The notes below the pieces were generated by a model. That model ran no database searches. It saw only the letters and a list, made by a program, of their open reading frames with translations, and was not told the origin of the DNA. This document shows positions 35,076 through 45,639 of a stretch of 64,000 bases of DNA, one piece after another. Each line of letters starts with the position of its first letter. Position 1 is the first letter of the stretch. The stretch spans positions 434,001 through 498,000 of the forward strand of contig NZ_LS483403.1 in NCBI RefSeq assembly GCF_900475675.1, in the 5' to 3' direction. This DNA is from Streptococcus lutetiensis (GTDB lineage Bacteria; Bacillota; Bacilli; Lactobacillales; Streptococcaceae). A program made the position numbers and the translations under genes.

Positions 35076-36311
35076 ATGACAAAAAAGAAAGAGCCTAAAA
35101 AAAGTCAAAAAGCTAAATCAGAAAAAAAATCAGCTTTGACGGAATGGCAAAAACGTAACATTGAGTTTCTAAAGAAAAAAGAAGCTGAAAAAGCGGAAAA
35201 GAAAAAACGTCAAGAAAAATTACGCTTAGAGCGCAAGCCGAAAGCAACAGATACTGATACCGAAGCTGAAAAAGTTGAAGAAAAAACTTTGAGTGCAGAA
35301 GAAAAGAAAAAGGCTAAAGAAGCAAAAAAAGAAGAAGCTAGAAAAGCCAAAGAGGCTAAAAAATTACAAAAACTGGAAGCTAAAAAAGAGAAAACGCCTC
35401 TTCAAAAAGCGATTCATCATGCGCTACCAGTTATCATCACTTCTGCGGTTATTCTTTTGATCTCAATTTTTTTGGTAACACCATTTAGTAAAAAGAAAAT
35501 CATTACAGTTACAGGAACATCAACGGTTAGTCAAGAAGAAGTGATTAGAGATTCAGGAATTAAGCCGTCTAACTATCCTTTTTTATTGATTTTCCACCAT
35601 TCAACTTATGAAAAAAATATTATTAGTAAAAATAAAATGGTGAAAAGTGCTAAGTTTACTTACCGTTTCCCAAATAAATTAAATATTGATATTAAAGAGT
35701 ACAGTATTATTGCTTATGCACAGACTGATGATGGTTATCAACCTATCCTTGAAAATGGGACTCGTATTGGTCTTGTAGGAGCTTCTGAATTACCAGAAAG
35801 TTTCTTAACGATTAATTTATCATCAGAAAAAGATATTCAAAAACTCGTTAAGGCTTTTTCAAAATTAGACAGAGATTTGGTTAATCAAATTCAAATTGTC
35901 AGCTCAGCTGATTCTGCGACAACATCGGATTTGCTAAAATTAGAAATGCATGATGGAAACGTTGTTCGTGTTCCACTATCTGAGTTAGCTAAGAAATTAC
36001 CTTATTATTTGAAGATAAAAGATAGTTTACCAGAAAACAGTATTGTTGATATGGAAGTGGGAATTTATGCAACTTCTGAATCCATTGAAGCATCTGTTGC
36101 AGCGGATAAAGAAAAAGCTAAAAACGAAAACAAAGAAGAATCAGAATCTGATTCTAAATCTGACGAAGAAAACTCTCAAACAGAGTCAAGTGAGGAAGCT
36201 ACAGCAACAGAATCAAGCGAAGCTGAAGGCGTAGAAAATCAAGCTCCAGAAGCTACAAATGAAGAGCATCCGAACGAAACCGCAGTAGTTGAACAAGTAG
36301 CTCAACAATAA
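35076..36311 (+). CDS. divIB: Cell division protein DivIB/FtsQ
   Basis: Bitopic divisome protein of 411 aa. A long Lys/Glu-rich cytosolic coiled region (residues about 1-105) precedes one helix (HHALPVIITSAVILLISIFLV). The POTRA domain begins ITVTGTSTVSQEEVIRDSGI, followed by the beta domain (YRFPNKLNIDIKEYSIIAYA) and a highly acidic tail (ESESDSKSDEENSQ). With DivIC and FtsL it scaffolds septal wall synthesis. In most streptococci ftsA follows within a few hundred bases. Here an IS and phage-like DNA intervene right after the stop codon. Confidence 0.95.
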   Translation: MTKKKEPKKSQKAKSEKKSALTEWQKRNIEFLKKKEAEKAEKKKRQEKLRLERKPKATDTDTEAEKVEEKTLSAEEKKKAKEAKKEEARKAKEAKKLQKLEAKKEKTPLQKAIHHALPVIITSAVILLISIFLVTPFSKKKIITVTGTSTVSQEEVIRDSGIKPSNYPFLLIFHHSTYEKNIISKNKMVKSAKFTYRFPNKLNIDIKEYSIIAYAQTDDGYQPILENGTRIGLVGASELPESFLTINLSSEKDIQKLVKAFSKLDRDLVNQIQIVSSADSATTSDLLKLEMHDGNVVRVPLSELAKKLPYYLKIKDSLPENSIVDMEVGIYATSESIEASVAADKEKAKNENKEESESDSKSDEENSQTESSEEATATESSEAEGVENQAPEATNEEHPNETAVVEQVAQQ

Positions 36312-36315
36312 AAGC

Positions 36316-37378
36316 CAAATTTCAAGTTCAAATTAGCCAGTCTGTAAAAACTTTTTAGGAGATTTATAATTGAATAGTTTCTTTGGATAGTTGTTAATCC
36401 AGTTTTCAATAAATGCGACTTGTTGTTGAGTCGCATTTTTGCTTCCCTTAGGCAACCAACGCCGGATGAGTCTATTATGATTCTCATTAGTACCACGCTC
36501 CCAAGAAGAATACGGGTGAGCATAATAGATATGAGTAGGGTCAAAAACTTCCGCTAAACGACTGAACTCAGCCCCGTTATCAGCTGTGATAGAATTCATT
36601 TGATAATCCTTGAGGATTGCTTTCAGAGCTTGATTGACTGAAACCGCGGACTTATCGGGAATGACTCGAATGATTTGATAACGACTCTTTCTATCGGTTA
36701 GAGTCAACAGACACTCGTTTTTTGCCCGTGTTTGAATAACCGTATCAATTTCAAAATCACCGATATTCTCACGCTTATTAATGCTTTCTGGTCGTTCCTC
36801 AATAGACTTTCCAGCTGGCTTAAAATGGGGACTAGCATGCTTTTTCTTAGCTTTCTCTTGTCGAGGATAAAGCATATCAGCCTTGGTCAATCCTAAGTGT
36901 CCATGATAAATCCAGTAGTAAATGGTGGAGATGGGAACAGGTATCCCTTTTGACTTTACCATCATCTCGGGAGAGTATTTCTGTTCGATGTAGTGAGTTA
37001 TCTTTTCTTTGAGTCCCTTGGTTAGGGAGGCTTGTTTAACAGAACGTTTGCGATTGTTTTGATAGGCTTTTTGAGCAAAATCAGCTGAGTAGATCACTTC
37101 AAATTTTCCTTTACGCACTTGTTGTCTAACCTGACCACGTTTGACCTCGTTGTTAATGGTTTGAGGAGCTTTAGCTAATCTCCTAGCGATTTCACGATTT
37201 GAGAGCCCTTCTTGAAGCCAACGTTCAATCATTCTACGTTCAGTTAGTGTTAAATGTTTACTTTTTGGTGTATAATAGGTTTGCATCTCAGAGTCTTTCT
37301 AATTGTTGTTGTGGTGATTACAATTATATCTCTCTGCGATGTTTTTTGATACCCTTAGGTGGCTAACTTCATTTTAGA
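36316..37378 (-). mobile_element. IS30-family insertion sequence (IS1239-like)
   Basis: About 1.06 kb element with one transposase gene on the minus strand. Ends: left AAATTTCAAGTTCAAATTAG and right (reverse complement) AAAGTTCTAAAATGAAGTTA are imperfect inverted repeats, placing the boundaries close to 36316 and 37378 (approximate). It starts four or so bases after the divIB stop and truncates the next small frame. No clear target duplication could be assigned. Confidence 0.85.
36333..37286 (-). CDS. IS30-family transposase
   Basis: 317 aa, intact. N-terminal helix-turn-helix (HLTLTERRMIERWLQEGLSN, REIARRLAKAPQTINNEV) and a DDE integrase core with Asp in GDFEIDTVIQ, Asp in ITADNGAEFSRL, and Glu in the IS30 motif YAHPYSSWERGTNENHNRL, ending KSPKKFLQTG. 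No frameshift is seen, so the element may be active. Transcribed opposite to the division genes. Confidence 0.95.
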   Translation of the reverse strand: MQTYYTPKSKHLTLTERRMIERWLQEGLSNREIARRLAKAPQTINNEVKRGQVRQQVRKGKFEVIYSADFAQKAYQNNRKRSVKQASLTKGLKEKITHYIEQKYSPEMMVKSKGIPVPISTIYYWIYHGHLGLTKADMLYPRQEKAKKKHASPHFKPAGKSIEERPESINKRENIGDFEIDTVIQTRAKNECLLTLTDRKSRYQIIRVIPDKSAVSVNQALKAILKDYQMNSITADNGAEFSRLAEVFDPTHIYYAHPYSSWERGTNENHNRLIRRWLPKGSKNATQQQVAFIENWINNYPKKLFNYKSPKKFLQTG

Positions 37379-37571
37379 ACTTTCCAAAATTAAACTATTT
37401 AACCGTGAATTAGTTGCTGACGGATATTTCAGCAATGGCATAACGAAAACTAGACAAGAAAATAATGAGGAACTAGAAACCAGAGTGAATGAGTTCATGG
37501 CTGATAAGAAAATAAGAAGTGTACAAGCTTACGGAGATAATATCATGGTTACATATGAAGAGGTAAACTAA
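37375..37571 (+). pseudogene. Small phage-like protein, 5' end cut by IS30
   Basis: An open frame from inside the IS right end to 37571, whose native part begins around FILELSKIKLFNRELVADGY and ends RSVQAYGDNIMVTYEEVN. No ribosome-binding site or own start codon lies outside the IS, so the 5' end seems lost. The next gene starts one base after its stop, as in compact phage modules. Family not recognised. Confidence 0.5.
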
Positions 37572-37572
37572 T

Positions 37573-37830
37573 ATGACTAACACAAACAAATCAACAGCAC
37601 CAATGCCCCTAACAGAACTCAAAGCATGGGTAGAAGAAACATGCGAACTATCAACGCTATTACAGACCAAAGACTATAAGAGCTATCTTCCTGAAGAGAA
37701 ACAAGAAGAATTTGAAGCAATCGCTTTTAGTGTTTTCAATTGTTTGGAAAGCTTCTTGATGATGTTAGAATATAATGAATTACATTATCAACCAAAGCCA
37801 ATCGAGGAAGAAAGTGACTTGGATAACTAA
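37573..37830 (+). CDS. Hypothetical small acidic protein of a phage/satellite remnant
   Basis: 85 aa, acidic and helical (ELKAWVEETCELSTLLQTKD, EEFEAIAFSVFNCLESFLMM). SD GAAGAGG before ATG 37573. It is tightly packed between two similar small genes, and codon use is more AT-rich than in the division genes. I do not recognise the family. Likely part of a prophage or PICI-like early module. Confidence 0.6.
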   Translation: MTNTNKSTAPMPLTELKAWVEETCELSTLLQTKDYKSYLPEEKQEEFEAIAFSVFNCLESFLMMLEYNELHYQPKPIEEESDLDN

Positions 37831-37839
37831 GCCAACGAG

Positions 37840-38190
37840 ATGGCACAGTATAATGAGCTGGTAAAAGAAGTAGAGGATAGCGACAAGGGAGCGCGTGAGA
37901 TTGCTTATGATGATACTATTCATGAGTACATTGACAAACGAACAGAACAACTAAAGGAACAAGCAACGTTTGAGGAATTGATTAACAAAGTCGCAAGATA
38001 TGCGAGTGAATTGCTAGATTATGCAGAACGTTTGTTAAGTGATAAACCATTGAATACAGATAGTGAAACAGCAATTGAAACACTTGATATGTTGGATGAT
38101 GAAGAGATTGACTTATTCAAGTCTGTAGACGTTGATAATGAGTATCAAGGTTTAGAGTATTACAATACAGAACTAAACAAAGAAGACTAA
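37840..38190 (+). CDS. Hypothetical acidic coiled-coil protein of a phage/satellite remnant
   Basis: 116 aa, strongly acidic, mostly helical (QYNELVKEVEDSDKGAREI, then DKRTEQLKEQATFEELINKV) with an acidic C-terminal region (LDMLDDEEIDLFKSVDVDNE). Starts ATG 37840, nine bases after the preceding gene. No family recognised. Confidence 0.6.
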   Translation: MAQYNELVKEVEDSDKGAREIAYDDTIHEYIDKRTEQLKEQATFEELINKVARYASELLDYAERLLSDKPLNTDSETAIETLDMLDDEEIDLFKSVDVDNEYQGLEYYNTELNKED

Positions 38191-38211
38191 TAATACAGAG
38201 GAGATGTTACA

Positions 38212-38304
38212 ATGACACGAACATTAAAAGAAATTACAGAAAAACCGACAGAACTTTGTTCCGATTAAAACGAAAAGCACTCAAGAATTAGCTAAGCAGA
38301 TTTA
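38212..38304 (+). pseudogene. Truncated start of a further phage-like gene
   Basis: ATG 38212 with SD GAGGAGATG reads MTRTLKEITEKPTELCSD and stops. One frame over, the sequence continues NFVPIKTKSTQELAKQI and stops. A one-base change joins both into ITEKPTENFVPIKTKST, so this looks like the frameshifted and truncated 5' end of a larger gene. Identity unknown. Confidence 0.45.
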
Positions 38305-38482
38305 AAATATATCACTCAATGGTTCTCTATAATTTGGTAAATGAGAGTTTAGTCTTGACTTATAGTGACTTTACTGTTAGACTAATGAGTGTAAATAAGA
38401 TTTGGGGTTTAAGTAATAAGTGGTATCTTTTGTTTTTCCTCTTGAATATTTTTACAAATTTATATAAAAAAGAGGTAACTCA

Positions 38483-38686
38483 ATGGTACAAGGTACAGTA
38501 AAATGGTTTAATATGGATAAAGGTTTTGGCTTTATCTCTCAAGAAAATGGGACTGATGTGTTCGCACACTTTTCTAAAATTAAATCTAATGGTTTTAAAT
38601 CTTTAGAGGACGGTCAGAAAGTTCAGTTTGACGTTGAACAAGGAGAACGTGGACTTCAAGCAGTCAATATTATTAAAATTTCTTAA
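38483..38686 (+). CDS. Cold-shock domain protein
   Basis: 67 aa OB-fold single-stranded RNA/DNA-binding protein. RNP1 is KGFGFISQ and RNP2 is DVFAHFSKI, and the whole sequence aligns with CspA-type proteins ([17 protein letters not shown]). SD AAAGAGG is upstream. Acts as an RNA chaperone or antiterminator. It lies within the phage-like island, where csp-like genes are often found in streptococci. A small hairpin (38695-38721) follows. Confidence 0.92.
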   Translation: MVQGTVKWFNMDKGFGFISQENGTDVFAHFSKIKSNGFKSLEDGQKVQFDVEQGERGLQAVNIIKIS

Positions 38687-39359
38687 CGTTTAAGGGGAGC
38701 TATTTTGATAGCTTCTTTTTTATTCGGAAATACCCTTAAATTTTTATCGGGGCACTGTATTGTTCGGATATAACAACGCTGCCCCTTTTTGCGCGTGATT
38801 TTCCCTTTTTGAATTTTTTAGAACGTCCTAGAACCTGCCTAAAAGCCCGTGTATGGCGGTAAAGATATTTCATATGTAATTCATTCAAACTTATTTAAAA
38901 TGCCCCCGCCCCCTATCTCGTGTCAATGAGAGCCACCACAAGGTGTCCGCTTGTATCACGCGCCATTTTTTCAGATTTTTAAGGGGTGTCATATAACCTT
39001 GAAAAGTCTTATTTTGATTGTATTTTGTTTACCAGTTAACTTTCTATTTGTTCCACTTTTAGATTGCTACTGATATTGCTTTTTGGTATGCTTAAGACGT
39101 GGGTGTTTCTCCATTTTCCAATTATTAAAGTAATCAAACACCCATAGGCAGTTATCTATTGATAGCCGTCTTTTTTTATTGCATTAAAAAAGCCCACAGG
39201 GCGAACCTGTAAGCACTCACGCAAGTTTTTGTGGTATGAATTCGTTATGACTTTATTAAATCATTTTAAATAAAAAAGCCTGCTCGTATAAGCAGGAACA
39301 TTCACATAGAAAACTTACTTTTATTATATCAAAATTGTTCACAATAGTATAATAGAGAT
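38687..39359. other. Non-coding remnant rich in hairpins
   Basis: No convincing gene in 670 bases. Structures seen: a csp terminator (38695-38721), a long stem GGGGCA (38749-38754) with TGCCCC (38780-38785) enclosing a second pairing TGTT/AACA and followed by five T, an inverted repeat GGGTGTTT (39101-39108) with AAACACCC (39136-39143), a stem GGCAGTTATC/GATAGCC with T-run (39148-39178), and CCTGCT/AGCAGG (about 39279-39296). This looks like the decayed middle of a mobile element. Confidence 0.5.
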
Positions 39360-39773
39360 ATGAATATCAAAGATAAACTTAAAAACTTAAGGGCGACTAT
39401 TTTATTGATTAAAAGCTTAGAAAACATGATAAAACGTGATAGAGAAACGTTCAAAAACTTTCCTAGACTGTTAGAAGAGTTAGGACATAATGAGGTATTG
39501 CAACAAATAGCAGAGCTTAAGCAAGACCAAAAAAACACTATGGCTTTAATTAATAGCCTAGATAATGAGTTACAGCGTAAAGTGCTTATAGAACGCTACT
39601 ACAATGGCTATAATTGGGATAAGGTAGCCGATAATTTGGGATATTCTAGAGTGCATTTATACAAAGTACATAAAAAAACCTTGAACAGTTACCCCCTATG
39701 GTTTAAGCGTGTTTCTTTGGCAATAAAAGTTAGTTCATGCTACAATGTAGTCAACAACAAGGAGAATGTTTAG
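39360..39773 (+). CDS. Phage-type regulator with sigma-like C-terminus (DUF1492/ArpU-like)
   Basis: 137 aa. N-terminal helical coil (KDKLKNLRATILLIKSLENM and QQIAELKQDQKNTMALINSL) and a C-terminal region-4-like helix-turn-helix (RKVLIERYYNGYNWDKVADN, LGYSRVHLYKVHKKTL). Such proteins control late genes in streptococcal phages and satellites. Starts ATG 39360, which follows a TATAAT at about 39349-39354 with only a few bases between. A terminator (CACCCT with AGGGTG, 39799-39830) follows. Supports a prophage or satellite origin. Confidence 0.7.
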   Translation: MNIKDKLKNLRATILLIKSLENMIKRDRETFKNFPRLLEELGHNEVLQQIAELKQDQKNTMALINSLDNELQRKVLIERYYNGYNWDKVADNLGYSRVHLYKVHKKTLNSYPLWFKRVSLAIKVSSCYNVVNNKENV

Positions 39774-39798
39774 AATAGCATTCTAGGCATAAGAAAAG

Positions 39799-39830
39799 CA
39801 CCCTATCTGCCAAGATTAAGGGTGTTTTTT
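39799..39830 (+). terminator. Terminator after the phage-type regulator
   Basis: CACCCT (39799-39804) and AGGGTG (39819-39824), then six T. A second perfect stem CCGTGG/CCACGG lies at 39844-39861, and AACATAA TGGG TTATGTT at about 39903-39920. Confidence 0.75.
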
Positions 39831-40023
39831 ATCTAAATAAAAACCGTGGAATAAACCACGGAAGAAAATCACAATATATCTATCTAAGTACACTAATATT
39901 ATAACATAATGGGTTATGTTAGTCATACACGCGCGGTTATTGAAATGATTAATATAAGGCGCTGAATGTAGTAAAAATTAGTACTTTTTCTGTTTCTTTT
40001 ACGAATAAATAAGTAAAGGAGTT

Positions 40024-40215
40024 ATGGTTATGTTATATTATGATGAACTAAAAAAGGCAATCGATAGAGGCTTTATAACAGGTGATACTATTCAAATTGT
40101 GAGAAAGAATGGGATAGTATTTGATTATGTTTTACCTAATGAGCCAGTAAAGCCCTATGAGGTAGTTACTACTGAACGAGTAGCAGACGTTTTGGAAGAG
40201 CTAAAAGAATGGTAA
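40024..40215 (+). CDS. Small hypothetical protein of the phage/satellite remnant
   Basis: 63 aa from ATG 40024 (or 61 aa from ATG 40030), with SD AAAGGAG. Sequence shows YDELKKAIDRGFITGDTIQI, VRKNGIVFDYVLP and ERVADVLEELKEW. It resembles small proteins of streptococcal phages, but I cannot name a family. Last gene before ftsA; what was downstream is lost. Confidence 0.55.
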   Translation: MVMLYYDELKKAIDRGFITGDTIQIVRKNGIVFDYVLPNEPVKPYEVVTTERVADVLEELKEW

Positions 40216-40569
40216 CAAAAAAAGAACCTCAAAAACCTCAAAAAACAGCCCGAACATTTTCACTATATCATAAAAGTACCCGTTAAGGTGCTTTTTTCCT
40301 GCCTGTTGAACTCGTAAATTTGTTATAAAATTTGTTACGTTTTTTGTTACGTGTATTTTATCGTAATTAATGTATTCTACCTATAAATATTAGTATGTGT
40401 TTTATACTGTAACGTTTTTTACAATATTAATAGTAGATAAATTTCTATAACAAAAAACGTAAAATGATAACATTTTACGTTTTTTTATGATATAATATTT
40501 CCTGAATAATTCTGATTTTATGCAGATTTTAGAATAGTAAATGATTGGAAAGATAGTGAGGTCGAGTGA
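40216..40569 (+). promoter_or_regulatory. Island end and ftsA promoter region
   Basis: Contains a small terminator (AAAAGTACC with GGTGCTTTTTT, about 40274-40301), repeated TTACG/TAACG-TTTTTT motifs (near 40336, 40410, 40452), and a perfect 15-bp stem AAAAAACGTAAAATG (40452-40466) with CATTTTACGTTTTTT (40471-40485) plus T-run, followed at once by -10 TATAAT (40491-40496). ftsAZ therefore appears to have its own promoter, insulated from the island. Confidence 0.65.
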
Positions 40570-41943
40570 ATGGCTAGAAATGGCTTTTTTACAGGATTAG
40601 ATATAGGGACAAGCTCGATTAAAGTTCTAGTAGCAGAATTTGTTTCTGGCGAAATGAATGTGATTGGTGTGAGTAACGTTCCCAGCACGGGAGTAAAAGA
40701 CGGTATTATTATAGATATTGAAGCAGCTGCAGAAGCAATCAAAACAGCGATTGAACAAGCAGAAGAAAAAGCTGGAATGACAATCGATAAGATTAATGTT
40801 GGTCTTCCAGCTAATCTTCTTCAAATCGAACCAACTCAAGGTATGATTCCAGTTCCAAGTGAATCAAAAGAAATCAAAGATGAAGATGTTGATAGCGTTG
40901 TTAAATCAGCATTGACTAAGAGCATCACTCCAGAACGTGAAGTTATCTCTTTGATTCCAGAAGAATTCATCGTTGATGGTTTTCAAGGTATTCGTGACCC
41001 ACGTGGCATGATGGGAATTCGTTTAGAAATGCGTGGTTTAATTTATACTGGACCAACAACAATTCTTCATAACCTTCGTAAAACAGTAGAACGTGCTGGT
41101 ATCAGTGTTGAAAATGTTATTATTTCACCACTTGCTTTGGCAAAATCAGTTCTTAACGAAGGTGAACGTGAATTTGGTGCTACTGTGATTGATATGGGTG
41201 GCGGTCAAACAACTGTTGCTTCTATGCGAGCACAAGAATTACAATACACAAACATCTATGCAGAAGGTGGCGAATATGTCACTAAAGATATTTCTAAAGT
41301 CTTGAAAACTTCTATGGAAATTGCTGAAGCCCTTAAATTTAACTTTGGTCAAGCAAACTTAGAAGAAGCAAGCTCTTCAGAAACTGTTCAAGTAGATGTT
41401 GTTGGTAGTGATACACCTATCTCAGTTAGCGAGCGTTACTTGTCAGAAATTATTTCTGCGCGTGTACGCCACATTTTAGATCGTGTTAAACAAGATCTAG
41501 AACGTGGGCGTCTACTTGACCTACCAGGAGGAATTATTCTTGTTGGTGGTGGAGCAATTATGCCAGGTGTGGTAGAAGTTGCTCAAGAAATCTTTGGAAC
41601 AACTGTCAAACTACACGTTCCAAATCAAGTTGGTATCCGTAACCCAATGTTCGCTAATGTTATTAGCTTGGTTGAATACGTTGGTACAATGAGCGAAGTT
41701 GATGTTATTGCTCAACGTGCGGTGTCTGGTGAAGAATTACTTCGTCGTAAACCAGTTGATTTCGAACCACAGCCACAAGTACAAGCGCAACAACGAGTGG
41801 TTTATAATAACGAACCTGTTGTACCAGTTAATGAAAACATGGTACAACAGCCAGCTCCAGTTCAGCCTGTACAAAGACACGAAGAACCAAAATCAAAATT
41901 TAGCGAACGTGTTCGTGGTATTTTCGGAAGTATGTTTGACTAA
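40570..41943 (+). CDS. ftsA: Cell division protein FtsA
   Basis: Actin-like ATPase that tethers FtsZ to the membrane; 457 aa. Visible: FTGLDIGTSSIKVLVAEF (phosphate 1), the 1C domain (SIDKINVGLP type), GATVIDMGGGQTTVASM (phosphate 2), IILVGGGAIMPG (adenosine), and a C-terminal amphipathic membrane-targeting helix (KFSERVRGIFGSMFD) after a Gln/Pro-rich linker. It is followed 19 bases later by ftsZ. Confidence 0.97.
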   Translation: MARNGFFTGLDIGTSSIKVLVAEFVSGEMNVIGVSNVPSTGVKDGIIIDIEAAAEAIKTAIEQAEEKAGMTIDKINVGLPANLLQIEPTQGMIPVPSESKEIKDEDVDSVVKSALTKSITPEREVISLIPEEFIVDGFQGIRDPRGMMGIRLEMRGLIYTGPTTILHNLRKTVERAGISVENVIISPLALAKSVLNEGEREFGATVIDMGGGQTTVASMRAQELQYTNIYAEGGEYVTKDISKVLKTSMEIAEALKFNFGQANLEEASSSETVQVDVVGSDTPISVSERYLSEIISARVRHILDRVKQDLERGRLLDLPGGIILVGGGAIMPGVVEVAQEIFGTTVKLHVPNQVGIRNPMFANVISLVEYVGTMSEVDVIAQRAVSGEELLRRKPVDFEPQPQVQAQQRVVYNNEPVVPVNENMVQQPAPVQPVQRHEEPKSKFSERVRGIFGSMFD

Positions 41944-41953
41944 TAATAAGTGA

Positions 41954-43287
<1,334 letters not shown>

Positions 43288-43288
<1 letters not shown>

Positions 43289-43962
43289 TGACCGGTTTTC
43301 AAAAAAATAAAGACCTTGTTTTTGAACAGGTTGCGCAAGCAACAAAAGCAGCCAATCGTTCACAAGAAAGTGTCAAGATTATTGCTGTGACGAAGTATGT
43401 TGATAGTGGTGTTGCTGCTCGTCTTATTGACACAGGTATTGAACATATTGGTGAAAATAGGGTCGATATGTTTCTGGAGAAGTATGAAGCGTTAAAAGAT
43501 AAAAATTTAACATGGCACCTAATCGGTACTCTACAGCGTCGTAAAGTAAAAAATGTCATTAATTACGTTGATTATTTTCATGCTTTAGATTCTGTTAAAT
43601 TAGCTGCTGAAATCCAGAAAAGAGCAGAGCATCCCATTAAATGCTTCCTACAGGTTAATATTTCCGAAGAAGAGAGTAAACACGGCTTTAAAGTTTCAGA
43701 AATTGCTGAAGCTTTAGCTGAAATCTCTGACTTTGATAAAGTGGAAATTGTAGGATTGATGACGATAGCGCCTAAGAATGCTTCTGAAAGTGAAATTGAC
43801 GATATTTTTGGAAAAGCCGCCAAACTTAGACAAGAGTTGCAAGCACGACAGTTAGCTCATATGCCGTTTACCGAATTAAGTATGGGCATGAGTGGTGATT
43901 TCCCAATTGCTATTCGTAATGGGGCAACTTTTGTTAGAATTGGTTCATCATTCTTTAAATAA
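43288..43962 (+). CDS. ylmE: PLP homeostasis protein (YggS/YlmE family)
   Basis: 224 aa alanine-racemase-like barrel without racemase activity that binds pyridoxal phosphate and keeps PLP balance. Visible: the PLP Lys region IIAVTKYVDSG, HLIGTLQRRKVKNVI, CFLQVNISEEESKHGF, VGLMTIAPKN and ELSMGMSGDFPIAI. It overlaps the ftsZ stop by one base and lies in the ylm cluster conserved in Gram-positive cocci. Confidence 0.94.
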
Positions 43963-43974
43963 CGGGAGAAAAAC

Positions 43975-44586
43975 ATGGCTTTTAAAGATAAATTTGACAA
44001 ACTAATCTCTTATTTCGATACTGATGAGGTAAGTGATGTTGAAGAAACTGTTGAAGATGAGGTTAGACAACCTCGTGTTCAACAACAAGCTGAGGCTAAG
44101 CCACAGCAAGCACCTCGACGCGCAGAACAGCAATTCTCATCAGCACGTGCTCAACAAACTCAAGCTGTTGGAGGGGCTGTTCGTCAACGTGTGCAACCTC
44201 AACAAAGACGTGCAGTTGATGAAAATCCGCACGTTCATTCATTGAATCAACGTCGTGAAGAACAATCGCAAGTTCGAAACAATCAAACGACTACGACAAT
44301 TGCCTTGAAATACCCTCGTAAATATGAGGATGCTCAAGAAATTGTTGATTTGTTGATTGTTAACGAATGTGTTTTGATTGATTTTCAATATATGCTTGAT
44401 GCTCAAGCACGTCGTTGTCTTGATTTTATTGATGGTGCAAGTAAAGTTCTTTATGGTAGTCTTCAAAAAGTTGGCAGTTCAATGTATTTGTTGACACCAT
44501 CAAATGTCATCGTCAATCTCGAAGAACTTCCAATTCCAAATGCAGGACAAGATGTTGGTTTCGACTTTGACATGAAGAGACGTTAA
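43975..44586 (+). CDS. sepF: Cell division protein SepF
   Basis: 203 aa. N-terminal membrane-binding amphipathic helix ([15 protein letters not shown]), a long Gln/Ala/Arg-rich linker and the SepF core ([45 protein letters not shown]). It polymerises into rings and links FtsZ to membranes. SD GGGAG before ATG 43975. Confidence 0.96.
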   Translation: MAFKDKFDKLISYFDTDEVSDVEETVEDEVRQPRVQQQAEAKPQQAPRRAEQQFSSARAQQTQAVGGAVRQRVQPQQRRAVDENPHVHSLNQRREEQSQVRNNQTTTTIALKYPRKYEDAQEIVDLLIVNECVLIDFQYMLDAQARRCLDFIDGASKVLYGSLQKVGSSMYLLTPSNVIVNLEELPIPNAGQDVGFDFDMKRR

Positions 44587-44589
44587 TAT

Positions 44590-44847
44590 ATGATTTTTGT
44601 ATTAATTGTACTATTAAAAACCATTCAATTTTACTCTTATCTGCTAATTGCGTATGCGCTCCTATCTTGGTTTCCAGGTGCGTATAACACTGGATTTGGT
44701 CGTTTACTGGTTCAAATTGTTGAGCCAGTAATTAAACCGTTTCAACGTTTAAATCTTCAATTTATGGGATTGGACTTTACGATCTGGGCCGCGGTTATTG
44801 CCTTAAATCTCTTGAGTCGCTTTCTTATTATGTTATTAGTTCGATGA
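44590..44847 (+). CDS. ylmG: YggT-family membrane protein YlmG
   Basis: 85 aa with two membrane helices flanking the YggT motif (LLSWFPGAYNTGFGRLLVQI, VEPVIKPFQRL). Member of the division cluster; a role in division or in compensating SepF is reported in some bacteria. It overlaps ylmH by four bases (ATGA). Confidence 0.93.
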   Translation: MIFVLIVLLKTIQFYSYLLIAYALLSWFPGAYNTGFGRLLVQIVEPVIKPFQRLNLQFMGLDFTIWAAVIALNLLSRFLIMLLVR

Positions 44848-45629
44848 AAAAAGAAATTTACCAACATTTTCGACCTGAAGAGTATGATTTCATTGAAAAA
44901 ATAGATGACATCGCTCAGAGGGTAGAAGAGACATACGCTTATTCATTAACAGATTTTCTAAATCCTCGCCAAGTTGATATTGCTAAAAGTATTCTTGGGA
45001 ATCGAGGCTTGCGCTACTTTGTTTCGAGTGATTATTATCCTGCAGAGTACGCACGTATACTAGTTGCCCCTGATTACTATGAGCTAAATTTGGAAAATTT
45101 CGAGTTAGCACTGCTAGAAGTGAATTATAATTCGAAGTTTAATCAATTGACTCACGCTCAAATAATGGGAGCTTTGCTTCACAAACTTGGAGTTAAGCGA
45201 ACGATTATTGGAGATATTTTAGTTGAGCAAGGATACGCACAGTTATTAGTTACGAAAAATATGGTTGATTATTTTCAAGCTAATGTTACAAAGATTGCAA
45301 AAGCAAGCGTAAGCCTAAAAGAGATTCCACTTGATCAGTTGATTAAGGGAGAAAAAGAATCTCATCAGCTAGATATCATGGTTTCAAGTATGCGTTTAGA
45401 TAAAGTTCTAGCAACAGTTTTGAAGCTTTCTAGAAGTCAAGCTATTCAGTTGATCAGTGCTGAAAAGCTAAAGCTTAACTATCAGACGCTTGATAGACCT
45501 TCAGAAATGCTTCAAGTTGGAGATTTGATTAGTGTTAGAGGATTTGGTCGTTTTTCTATCTTAAGTGAGAATGGGCTTACGAAGAATGGAAAATACAAAT
45601 TGACCGTAGATAAGATGATACATAAATAA
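44844..45629 (+). CDS. ylmH: S4-domain RNA-binding protein YlmH
   Basis: 261 aa. N-terminal RNA-binding region (YQHFRPEEYDFIEKIDDIAQ, LNPRQVDIAKSIL, FVSSDYYPAEYARILV), and a C-terminal S4 domain (RLDKVLATVLKLSRSQAIQL, VGDLISVRGFGRF). YlmH-type proteins act with stalled ribosomes and peptidyl-tRNA in quality control in Firmicutes. Intact; divIVA follows by ten bases. Confidence 0.93.
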   Translation: MKKEIYQHFRPEEYDFIEKIDDIAQRVEETYAYSLTDFLNPRQVDIAKSILGNRGLRYFVSSDYYPAEYARILVAPDYYELNLENFELALLEVNYNSKFNQLTHAQIMGALLHKLGVKRTIIGDILVEQGYAQLLVTKNMVDYFQANVTKIAKASVSLKEIPLDQLIKGEKESHQLDIMVSSMRLDKVLATVLKLSRSQAIQLISAEKLKLNYQTLDRPSEMLQVGDLISVRGFGRFSILSENGLTKNGKYKLTVDKMIHK

Positions 45630-45639
45630 GGAGAAATCA

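Noticed and set aside
38319..38501. 60-codon open frame before the cold-shock gene
   Set aside because: No ribosome-binding site, overlaps the cold-shock gene start, and composition looks like AT-rich non-coding DNA.
38687..40569. Possible CRISPR or tandem repeat array in the hairpin-rich island
   Set aside because: The repeats are unrelated short inverted repeats without regular spacing; no cas genes are in the window.
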